DNA of 5,663 bases from an uncultured bacterium (GTDB taxonomy: Bacteria; Cyanobacteriota; Vampirovibrionia; Gastranaerophilales; Gastranaerophilaceae), in contig CANAXK010000111.1 in assembly GCA_947365485.1 (NCBI GenBank), positions 1-5,663 on the forward strand, read 5' to 3'. Numbering within the stretch: the stretch's first letter is position 1; each line of letters starts with the position of its first letter. Below are positions 1-5,663 of this stretch, piece by piece. Below the pieces are notes generated by a model. It ran no database searches. It was not told where the DNA came from and saw only the letters and a list, made by a program, of their open reading frames with translations. The position numbers were made by a program, and so were the translations under genes.

Positions 1-1461
1 AAATCCGCGAATATCAGAAAAAAGAACCGTTACAACCGCTTTTTTACCGCCAAGCCCAAGGTTATCGATATTCATGATAACGCGCTTCATAACGTCCTCT
101 GACATATATTTGCCCATCGCAGATTTTACTTTTTCCTTGCTCCTATTTTCGAGCACGAATTTGTGAGTATAAGCGATAATTATTGTGAGCGCAAACATTA
201 CAATCGGGGTAATAACATTTATTACAAGTCCGAAGTAAAAACAAACAGCGCAGAACGCCAGATATCCAAAAATAAGCAAAAGCGTGGATTCAACAGACCT
301 GAACAAATCATAAACCCTAATGAAACCATAAACCATAAGCATTCCAAAGATGGTAAGCAAAACATTCACGAAATGCGGTGTAATTTTCAAGAAATCATTA
401 TGCAAAATATTATCAATTGCAGTCGCCTGATAGTCAACCCCAGGGTGGTTTACAGAGACCGGAGTGTTTTTGTTATCGTTCAGACCGGTACTGATTGGAA
501 CGTTTGTTCCCACAAGCACAATCTTATCTTTAAAAACTTCCGGGTCGATAACTGCTTTTCGTCCGCGGCTTATATTATCATAAGAATCTATAATATCGAC
601 AGCAGAAAACTTTTTGTGCGAATACCCGTTGTCATAAAGCTTGTAGAACTTCACCGGAGCAATCAATTGGTAGTCAGTTTTTTTGATATTAAACCCGTAT
701 TTCAAATCCGGAAATTTTATTCTGGAATCCGTTAATACCATCTTAGGATTATCTTTTGCAAGCAAAAAAGTCCGCATTGCAAGTGAAGGGTAAATACTGC
801 CTTTGTATTTTGTCAAATACTCGTGGTTTCTGTAGATTTCATCAAGAAAATATGATGTAAGGTTTCCGTCCAAAAATCCAGGAATCATTGCAACAGAGCC
901 AGCGTATTTTACGACATCAAAATACGGTTTTGGAAACGGCATAAGACTGTTATACAAATGTGGTGAAACTTTTTGTCTATCCTCAACCTCAAGAGCGTAT
1001 TTCTGCGCAAAAGCCTTGTCATAATTCACCCCGAATTCTTCACTCTGGTAGGGTTTTAGGCTTGGAATAAATCCTTCAATCAGGTTATCAAATTTATTCA
1101 ATGTACTGAAAAACTTTCTATCTGATTCAGGATAATCTATATCAAGAGTCGTAATAATCGCATCGTGCACGATTATTTTCGGCTTTGCGTACTCATAAAA
1201 ATAATCAAAGATCTTGCAATATGCTTCACGTTTCCAAGGCCAACGGAAACGCTCTACCGTCCTATCATCCACAACCACAAGCACAATATCATCACTTCCA
1301 TAAGTTTGTTTGAATGAATCAAACGGAAGTTTTTCTGTTAAGACATGTTTTGTCATAAAGTCATAAGCCTTCGGCTCTACGAAGCTATATGTTACAAAGT
1401 AGACAAAACACATTACAAGTAGGACAATAATAGTAAAAAGAGCACATCTAATCTTATTCAT
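1..1461 (-). CDS. CHASE2-domain class III adenylate/guanylate cyclase, C-terminus beyond window
   Basis: This is the N-terminal 487 residues of a membrane receptor expected to make a cyclic nucleotide in response to an extracytoplasmic signal. Residues 1-5 (MNKIR) are basic and are followed by a membrane segment at about 6-24. A CHASE2 sensor follows at about 28-355, with the family's typical pieces: DDIVLVVVDD (57-66), WPWKR (74-78), HD (99-100), KDKIVLVGTN (311-320) and HPGVDYQATAIDN (339-351). Three membrane segments follow at about 364-382, 392-409 and 413-431, the usual CHASE2 topology. A cytoplasmic linker contains GKYMSEDVM (450-458). VTVLFSDIRGF (477-487) is the start of the class III cyclase domain, and D483 is the expected first metal-binding aspartate. 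The rest of the catalytic domain lies outside the window, so ATP versus GTP preference cannot be read. The ATG at 1461 is chosen because it gives a basic N-terminus directly before TM1. No Shine-Dalgarno sequence precedes it. The gene is divergent from the sugar-acid operon. Confidence 0.9.
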   Translation of the reverse strand, partial: MNKIRCALFTIIVLLVMCFVYFVTYSFVEPKAYDFMTKHVLTEKLPFDSFKQTYGSDDIVLVVVDDRTVERFRWPWKREAYCKIFDYFYEYAKPKIIVHDAIITTLDIDYPESDRKFFSTLNKFDNLIEGFIPSLKPYQSEEFGVNYDKAFAQKYALEVEDRQKVSPHLYNSLMPFPKPYFDVVKYAGSVAMIPGFLDGNLTSYFLDEIYRNHEYLTKYKGSIYPSLAMRTFLLAKDNPKMVLTDSRIKFPDLKYGFNIKKTDYQLIAPVKFYKLYDNGYSHKKFSAVDIIDSYDNISRGRKAVIDPEVFKDKIVLVGTNVPISTGLNDNKNTPVSVNHPGVDYQATAIDNILHNDFLKITPHFVNVLLTIFGMLMVYGFIRVYDLFRSVESTLLLIFGYLAFCAVCFYFGLVINVITPIVMFALTIIIAYTHKFVLENRSKEKVKSAMGKYMSEDVMKRVIMNIDNLGLGGKKAVVTVLFSDIRGF

Positions 1462-1462
1462 A

Positions 1463-1479
1463 TTATTATGATATAATAA
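1463..1479. repeat. Perfect inverted repeat in the divergent promoter region
   Basis: TTATTAT (1463-1469), GAT spacer, ATAATAA (1473-1479): two 7-bp arms that are exact reverse complements. It sits between the cyclase start codon and the operon's ribosome binding site and contains the plus-strand -10 element. It could be an operator for a regulator acting on both genes. It could also be a chance product of overlapping AT-rich -10 elements on the two strands, since all arm bases are A or T. Confidence 0.5.
1469..1477 (+). promoter_or_regulatory. Extended -10 promoter for the aldolase-kinase-csaB operon
   Basis: TGATATAAT is a perfect extended -10 (TGnTATAAT) for the housekeeping sigma factor. 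No good -35 hexamer is visible 17 bp upstream, where the DNA is already cyclase coding sequence; extended -10 promoters can work without one. The start of transcription is predicted near 1484, giving a leader of about 20 nt. That leader carries a purine-rich AAAAAGGA ending 9 nt before the ATG at 1504. The leader is too short for a riboswitch. Confidence 0.7.
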
Positions 1480-1503
1480 ATCGGGGAAAAAGGATACATA
1501 TAT

Positions 1504-2133
1504 ATGAGTGAAAATTATATACAAACAATTGGTCAGGATAAGATTTATCCCATTATACGCTGCAAAGAAGCAGACCAGGCAGTCGAAATAGCAAAAGCTT
1601 TAGTAGAAGGCGGTATCAGAGTTCTAGAAATTAATGTAGAAAACCCTTCTATCTACGAAGCGATTTCAGAAGTTTCAAAGTTCGCACACGTTTGCGCAGG
1701 TGGTATTATCACATCATTACAGGCAGACGCTGCGTTTGAAAGTGGAGCACAACTATTTTCATCACCAATATTTCAGATGAATATGGTTAAGATTTCCAAA
1801 AACAAGCAGGTGCCGTTCATCGCCGGCGCGTCTACCGCAAACGAGGCTTACAATGCGTGGAAATCAAGAATTCCGCTTATCAAACTATATCCAACAGAAG
1901 CAATGGGCGGAGTGCAGTACATTGAGGACATCTTAAGACAGATGCCTTTCTTAAACTTGATGCCTATGGGAAACATTAAGTTGGGGGATGTTGTTACTTA
2001 TATCAAAGCCGGCGCAGCAGCTGTAGGGGTTGGACGTGACTTCTACCAAGGATTCACACCGAAAGAAATTACAGCACGCACAAAAGAAATTTTAAAAGAA
2101 GTAAAGGATTTCACTGAATGGAGCAAAAAATAG
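1504..2133 (+). CDS. eda: KDPG/KHG aldolase family protein with divergent substrate pocket
   Basis: This 209-residue protein matches the length and order of class I 2-keto-3-deoxy-6-phosphogluconate aldolases, cytosolic TIM-barrel enzymes that split KDPG into pyruvate and glyceraldehyde-3-phosphate. Recognisable pieces are YPIIR (15-19), ALVEGGIRVLEI (32-43) with E42 at the place of E. coli general acid/base Glu45, SSP (86-88), and IKLYPTEAMGG (126-136) with K127 as the Schiff-base lysine. Several ligand positions differ. The GAGT motif reads CAGG (64-67), so Thr73 becomes Gly67. Arg49 becomes Glu46. The phosphate-loop PTGG reads PMGN (154-157), and GVGS or GGS reads GVGR (175-178). Family membership is clear, but the exact substrate is not. 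The start is supported by AAAAAGGA 9 nt upstream. The 3' end overlaps the kinase gene by 16 bp, which implies cotranscription and coupled function. The symbol denotes the family, not proven KDPG activity. Confidence 0.85.
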   Translation: MSENYIQTIGQDKIYPIIRCKEADQAVEIAKALVEGGIRVLEINVENPSIYEAISEVSKFAHVCAGGIITSLQADAAFESGAQLFSSPIFQMNMVKISKNKQVPFIAGASTANEAYNAWKSRIPLIKLYPTEAMGGVQYIEDILRQMPFLNLMPMGNIKLGDVVTYIKAGAAAVGVGRDFYQGFTPKEITARTKEILKEVKDFTEWSKK

Positions 2134-3053
2134 ATATTGCCGTAATCGGCGAGTGCCTTATCGAGCTATCCGCTAACGGAACGCTTGCAGACACATCCAC
2201 TCTTAACAAGTATTTTGGTGGAGATACTGTAACGACTGCGGTTGCCATCGCTCGTCTGGGTGGAAACGTCACTTATCTTACAAAAGTAGGGAATGACGGG
2301 TTCAGCGAATTCATTTTATCAAGTTTGCAGAAAGAAAACATTGATACATCTTTGATTAAAACCAACGAAGAACAAAACGGGATGTATATTGTATCAAAAA
2401 CCCTTGATAAAAAAGAGCTTCTGTATTACAAGCGCAAAACCGCTGCAACAAAACTTTCGATTGATGATATTTCTGAAGAAAGTATTAAAAAGCTCAAACT
2501 GGTTTATTCTACAGGGGTTGTCCAGTCTTTGAGCGCAAGTTCACGCGAGCTTGTGAGAGAAACATTCAGAATCGCAAAAGAAAACGACGTAATGACAGCT
2601 TATGACCCGAATTACACATCCTGTTTTATGAACTCTGCTGACACAAAAGAGTATTTTGAGGAAATCGTTGACTACACCGACGTAATCTTTTTGAGCCTCA
2701 AAAACGACGCTTCAAGGCTCTACGAAGTGGATTCAATGGACAAGGTTATGAAATACTTCTGGGATAAGGGAGTAAAAATTGTTGTTGTGAAATCACACAT
2801 TGATAACGGGTACTACACCGGATACAAGGGTGATATAAGCTTCACGGAGTTTTACAACACCTCAAAAGCAATTGACACGACCGCTTCCGGAGACGTGTTT
2901 AACGGAGGATTCCTCTACGCACTCACAAGCGGGTACTCACCGTGTGAAGCAATGAAGTTCGCGTCCGTTGTTTCAGGGCTCCAGACCCAGAATTATGGAG
3001 CAATACAGGCAATACCTTATCGTGACACAGTTATGGAGAATGTTTCATCATGA
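2118..3053 (+). CDS. kdgK: 2-keto-3-deoxygluconate kinase-like PfkB sugar kinase
   Basis: This is a 311-residue ribokinase/PfkB-fold kinase, closest by eye to E. coli KdgK (309 residues), which phosphorylates KDG at O6 with ATP. Shared pieces are IAVIGECLIELS (7-18), FGGDT (33-37), ENIDTSLI (73-80), YYKRKTAA (103-110), and the second PfkB signature DTTASGD (253-259) with catalytic-base D259. KdgK itself has DTTAAGD, so that variant is normal for this subfamily. Some pocket residues differ. The Asn of GGxxxN is Thr39. The NYRP motif reads NYTS (165-168), losing an Arg that contacts KDG in characterised kinases. The NxxE-type acidic motif near 195-199 is weak. AAAGGA at 2103-2108 lies 9 nt before the ATG inside the aldolase gene. 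The gene overlaps its neighbours at both ends, so it should be translated with them. It is a KDG kinase or a kinase for a related keto-deoxy or ketose sugar. Confidence 0.85.
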   Translation: MEQKIDIAVIGECLIELSANGTLADTSTLNKYFGGDTVTTAVAIARLGGNVTYLTKVGNDGFSEFILSSLQKENIDTSLIKTNEEQNGMYIVSKTLDKKELLYYKRKTAATKLSIDDISEESIKKLKLVYSTGVVQSLSASSRELVRETFRIAKENDVMTAYDPNYTSCFMNSADTKEYFEEIVDYTDVIFLSLKNDASRLYEVDSMDKVMKYFWDKGVKIVVVKSHIDNGYYTGYKGDISFTEFYNTSKAIDTTASGDVFNGGFLYALTSGYSPCEAMKFASVVSGLQTQNYGAIQAIPYRDTVMENVSS

Positions 3054-3979
3054 CAAAATATGTTGTCTCAGGATATATAGGATTTGATAATTTCGGTGAC
3101 GAAGCAATCGCAAAAGTGCTTACGGACAAACTAAAATCAGAGGGTGCCGAAAAAATCACCCTGATATCTTCTAATCCTGAAAAGACAGCAAAACTTCACG
3201 GAGTTGATTCTTGCCCTATGCTTAAATTCTTCAACCCGCTTAAAGAAGCGGATGTTCTTATATCCGGCGGAGGAAGCCTTTTGCAGGATGTGACAAGTCT
3301 AAAGAGTCTGATTTATTATCTCGGAATCATTTATTCAGCCCTGTTTTTAAGGAAAAAAGTTATTATTTTTTCTCAAGGAATCGGACCAATTAATTCCAAA
3401 ATCGGACAAATTCTAACGAAAATAGCGCTCAAAAATTGTAAAGAAATATCTGTTAGAGATAAAAAATCACAGGAACTTCTAAAAAGCTGGAAGATAGATT
3501 CTAAGCTTGTGAAAGACCCGATTTTTGATTTAGATTTACCACAGAAAAACAAAAAAGGTGTGGTTGGGATTCAACTAAGAAATTACCCGACACTCTCTAA
3601 AGGGTTTTTGAAATCGCTTGCAGAAGAGATTATAAAGCGGTTTCCGGATAAAAAAATCGAGATTTTCTCGTTTCAGGATAGTTTGGATTTGAGCGTTTGC
3701 GAAGAGTTCGGGATGATTTTGCGTAAACTCGCACCGGAATCTAACATCCAAGTCTTGAGCGGACTTTCCATAAAAGATGTTTTTGAGCGAGTATCTGATT
3801 TGGAATACATGGTTGGGATGAGATTCCACGCGAATGTTGTTGCGATAAAATCTGGGGTGAAAACGCTTGCAATAAACTATGATATCAAGGTTAAAAAGCT
3901 TGCAGACGAATTCAATCTTCCGATTATTGAACTTGGCGCGAAAGATTTTTCTAACGAGTTTGATAAACTAATTGGATAA
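3050..3979 (+). CDS. csaB: Polysaccharide pyruvyl transferase, CsaB type
   Basis: This 309-residue soluble enzyme belongs to the family that moves the enolpyruvyl group of PEP onto a sugar of a cell-surface glycan to form a pyruvate ketal. In Gram-positive bacteria CsaB pyruvylates wall polysaccharide that anchors S-layer proteins; its role in outer-membrane bacteria is less clear. Family motifs are in order: SGYIGFDNFGDEAI (7-20), ISGGGSLLQD (71-80), SQGIGP (108-113), VRD (135-137), GMRFHA with H260 (256-261) and NYD shortly after. Residues about 86-107 are hydrophobic but fit a buried helix and strand of the GT-B-like fold, so no membrane anchor is claimed. The start overlaps the kinase stop as ATGA, and GGAG lies 11 nt upstream. 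It is the last gene of the operon. Its presence beside KDG-type enzymes is unusual and suggests the operon serves surface-glycan chemistry. The acceptor sugar cannot be read from sequence. Confidence 0.88.
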   Translation: MTKYVVSGYIGFDNFGDEAIAKVLTDKLKSEGAEKITLISSNPEKTAKLHGVDSCPMLKFFNPLKEADVLISGGGSLLQDVTSLKSLIYYLGIIYSALFLRKKVIIFSQGIGPINSKIGQILTKIALKNCKEISVRDKKSQELLKSWKIDSKLVKDPIFDLDLPQKNKKGVVGIQLRNYPTLSKGFLKSLAEEIIKRFPDKKIEIFSFQDSLDLSVCEEFGMILRKLAPESNIQVLSGLSIKDVFERVSDLEYMVGMRFHANVVAIKSGVKTLAINYDIKVKKLADEFNLPIIELGAKDFSNEFDKLIG

Positions 3980-4003
3980 AAAAAAGCTGCCAGTTAGGCA
4001 GCT
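3978..4003 (-). terminator. Rho-independent terminator of the beta-barrel gene
   Basis: Read on the minus strand, a 7-bp perfect stem AGCTGCC / GGCAGCT with loop TAACT is followed by eight T. It lies 37 bp past the stop of the minus-strand gene. The T-tract overlaps the TAA stop of csaB (3977-3979) on the other strand. On the plus strand the same hairpin is preceded by A and not followed by T, so it should not stop the csaB transcript efficiently. Confidence 0.85.
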
Positions 4004-4005
4004 AT

Positions 4006-4017
4006 CACATATATGTG
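4006..4017. repeat. 12-bp perfect palindrome CACATATATGTG
   Basis: A self-complementary 12-mer sits between two convergent genes, directly beside the terminator hairpin. It could be a protein-binding site or an extra weak hairpin at the 3' end of either transcript. Its position between convergent genes argues against a promoter operator. Function unknown. Confidence 0.4.
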
Positions 4018-4040
4018 TATTGTGTTAAATAGAACTTTGT

Positions 4041-5663
4041 TTACAGAGATAATGTTTTGTATTCCAAATTCTGCTCCATTATATCTGTCGGGTTTTCGTA
4101 GTCGTACGGGATAAAGATAGAGATTTCGCTCTTTTCAGGCAACTCTTCCAATCCATAAGAGTTTATAAAATTGTCGTCAAGCTTGAGGGTGTATCTTCCC
4201 GGTGCAAGACCCGAGATGTAATACTGACCGGTAGAATCGACGGTTGAGTAATTAACTTCTTCCCCGTTTTCATCAAGAAGCACAACAACAAAATCGCTTA
4301 TCTTGAGGTCGCGTTCAAAATCGTCAGAGATTTTGAGCATGCCTGATACAGAGCCAACCGTGCTCAAAAGCGGGATCTCCAGCCTTGTGGTCTGACCGCC
4401 GTCAATCTTTATCTGTTTTGTAATAAGGTCATTTGTAAGCGGTGCAACAGTAATCGGAAGCTGATTCATATCGATTGTCACGGTGTAAACACCCTGTGCA
4501 AGGCTTGATGAGAACACTCTTCCGCGCTTATTCGTAACATTTGTTTCGCCTGTCCAGCTCGTAATCAAAGGCACATTTCTTACCGGAATATCGATTTTGC
4601 GGTCAAATTTTCCGTTCTTGTTAACGTCAACAAACGCAACAGCTTCAAATATACCCTTGTCCAAATCTTCCTGACCGACAGATTTCAGCCCGTTGTTGAA
4701 AATCTGAAACGCGTCGTTGAACACAAAGTTTATTGAATGCCTGTTTGTTGTAGGCGTAAACATGTTGTCAATAAAATATCCGCCGTTTTGTGAATACTGG
4801 TACCCGACAGACATTGTCTGACCTGATTTTGCGCGGTAACCAAGGTTAACATTAAAATCATTTCCGCCCTGACCGCTGTATCTGAACCCGTACCCGAGCC
4901 CGAGCGTCATGCGCTTCCAAGTCGGGAAAGTGTAGCCAAAGCGGAACATGTTGTACCCGTTTTTGTAAGTCGCGGTGTTGTATCTTACAATGCTGTGTCC
5001 GAGAGAGAATCTGCCGTGATTTCCCGGGATTGGAACATCGAGTTGTGCGTAGTTATCAGCGTATTTTGAGTGGTAGTTTCTGTCATTTGCACTAGGCATA
5101 TCGTATTTTGTATCGTACAAGCTCTCTCTGCGCCCTGCCTGAATCTTAGCCCAGCTGAATATATCGCGAGAAGCGTTTGCATCATAGTAATAGTTTTTGT
5201 TTCTTCCGAGTTCGTTTTCGCCGCGTCTGTAGTAGCTGTTGAAGCGCAGGTGTGCAACTTTCGGAATCCTTGTTGATGCATTAATTGAAGCCTCGTCAAA
5301 CTTGATTGTGCCACCTCTGTAGCGGTGGTTCATGTTTGAATAGTATCTGCTGTAGCTTCCCCCCGCGCTTGTGGAGTTGAAACTCACGTTCCCTGACACT
5401 TTTCCGCCTGTGCGGTCGTTTCTTGAGGTTGAGTCGCTGCTAGCGATATAGAAATCCGGAGAAGTCTGGAAGAGTTCAGCCTTAGCGTTGAATCTCTTCG
5501 GTTTAAAGATTTTCTTCTCGTATTTTGTTAAGTCTTTCTCGTACTCACCCGCTGTTTTTACAATATATCCAGCGTGAGTGTGTTCTTCTCTCACGTCATG
5601 CGCAACGCTCGCGCCAGCTGTCAGTCTCGCTTTGAGGTTTTTATTTTTAGGGCTAACCCATTC
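4041..5663 (-). CDS. Outer-membrane beta-barrel protein with two C-terminal Ig-like domains, N-terminus beyond window
   Basis: The frame is open from the right edge to a TAA at 4043-4041 and shows the last 540 residues. The GTG at 5594 is not taken as the start because 23 more in-frame residues with the same character precede it. Numbering from the edge, about 1-320 is rich in Gly, Tyr, Asn, Ser and Arg, with some 13-14 amphipathic strands separated by polar turns (for example MTLGLGYGFRYSG and DFNVNLGYRAK). This is typical of an outer-membrane barrel. A beta-sandwich follows at about 336-430, opening with FVDVNKNGKFD, a DxNxNGxxD calcium-loop-like motif seen in SdrD B-type domains. A second sandwich at about 436-520 resembles carboxypeptidase-regulatory domains, with YYISGLAPGRYTL (481-493). 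The last residues are polar. Barrel followed by two Ig-like domains recalls fimbrial ushers, but no usher signature is recognised. It could also be a surface-adhesion porin. Any signal peptide lies outside the window. Confidence 0.7.
   Translation of the reverse strand, partial: EWVSPKNKNLKARLTAGASVAHDVREEHTHAGYIVKTAGEYEKDLTKYEKKIFKPKRFNAKAELFQTSPDFYIASSDSTSRNDRTGGKVSGNVSFNSTSAGGSYSRYYSNMNHRYRGGTIKFDEASINASTRIPKVAHLRFNSYYRRGENELGRNKNYYYDANASRDIFSWAKIQAGRRESLYDTKYDMPSANDRNYHSKYADNYAQLDVPIPGNHGRFSLGHSIVRYNTATYKNGYNMFRFGYTFPTWKRMTLGLGYGFRYSGQGGNDFNVNLGYRAKSGQTMSVGYQYSQNGGYFIDNMFTPTTNRHSINFVFNDAFQIFNNGLKSVGQEDLDKGIFEAVAFVDVNKNGKFDRKIDIPVRNVPLITSWTGETNVTNKRGRVFSSSLAQGVYTVTIDMNQLPITVAPLTNDLITKQIKIDGGQTTRLEIPLLSTVGSVSGMLKISDDFERDLKISDFVVVLLDENGEEVNYSTVDSTGQYYISGLAPGRYTLKLDDNFINSYGLEELPEKSEISIFIPYDYENPTDIMEQNLEYKTLSL

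Noticed and set aside
163..735. Plus-strand ORF of 190 codons
   Set aside because: It lies antisense within the CHASE2 cyclase coding region. Its product is low-complexity and rich in Asn, Ile and Arg with no recognisable domain. The minus frame gives a coherent CHASE2 protein.
1462..1503. CRP-type binding site or riboswitch before the aldolase
   Set aside because: No TGTGA-N6-TCACA match is present, and the predicted leader of about 20 nt is too short for a structured riboswitch.
3305..3370. Membrane segment in the pyruvyl transferase (about residues 86-107)
   Set aside because: The stretch is hydrophobic but broken by a RKK, and it sits between the GGGSLLQD and SQGIGP motifs, where the family has a buried helix and strand.
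3575..3829. Minus-strand ORF of 84 codons
   Set aside because: It is antisense to the conserved C-terminal half of csaB, has no family resemblance, and is a shadow of that gene.
5070..5276. Plus-strand ORF of 68 codons with a hydrophobic product
   Set aside because: It is antisense to the barrel gene. The hydrophobic look comes from reading Tyr/Asn/Arg codons in reverse, and there is no ribosome binding site.
4985..5314. Minus-strand ORF of 109 codons
   Set aside because: It is in another frame of the same strand as the beta-barrel gene. Its Thr/Gln-rich product has no domain, while the overlapping barrel frame has clear strand patterning.
5592..5594. GTG as the start of the barrel gene
   Set aside because: The frame is open for 23 more codons to the window edge, with similar composition. 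There is no signal peptide after the GTG, which an outer-membrane protein would need.

Overview
The window suggests a moderate-to-low-GC, Gram-negative bacterium. It has a probable outer-membrane beta-barrel, a CHASE2 receptor cyclase and a CsaB-type pyruvyl transferase. CHASE2 cyclases together with CsaB are frequent in cyanobacteria and their non-photosynthetic relatives (Vampirovibrionia/Gastranaerophilales). That lineage is my best guess, but it is an inference and not proven here. TAG, TGA and TAA are all used as stops, so the standard bacterial code applies.

Layout. Positions 1-1461 (minus) hold the N-terminal 487 residues of a membrane receptor of the CHASE2 plus class III adenylate/guanylate cyclase type. 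The window edge cuts it at the first catalytic aspartate motif. A 42-bp divergent intergenic region (1462-1503) carries a strong extended -10 promoter for the plus strand inside a perfect inverted repeat. Positions 1504-3979 (plus) are a tightly packed three-gene operon: a KDPG-aldolase-family protein, a 2-keto-3-deoxygluconate (KDG) kinase-like PfkB protein (16-bp overlap), and a CsaB-type polysaccharide pyruvyl transferase (4-bp ATGA overlap). A 61-bp convergent spacer (3980-4040) holds an intrinsic terminator that works for the minus strand only, and a 12-bp perfect palindrome. Positions 4041-5663 (minus) hold the C-terminal 540 residues of a beta-barrel protein with two beta-sandwich domains at its end. 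This gene enters from beyond the right edge.

How the genes may work together. The kinase and aldolase would normally phosphorylate KDG and split KDPG into pyruvate and glyceraldehyde-3-phosphate. Here both lack residues that in characterised homologues contact the substrate, including contacts to the C1 carboxylate, while keeping their central catalytic residues. With a PEP-dependent glycan pyruvyl transferase in the same operon, the set may act on a modified keto-sugar linked to a surface polysaccharide and not in plain Entner-Doudoroff metabolism. This is the most interesting hypothesis in the window, and it is unproven.
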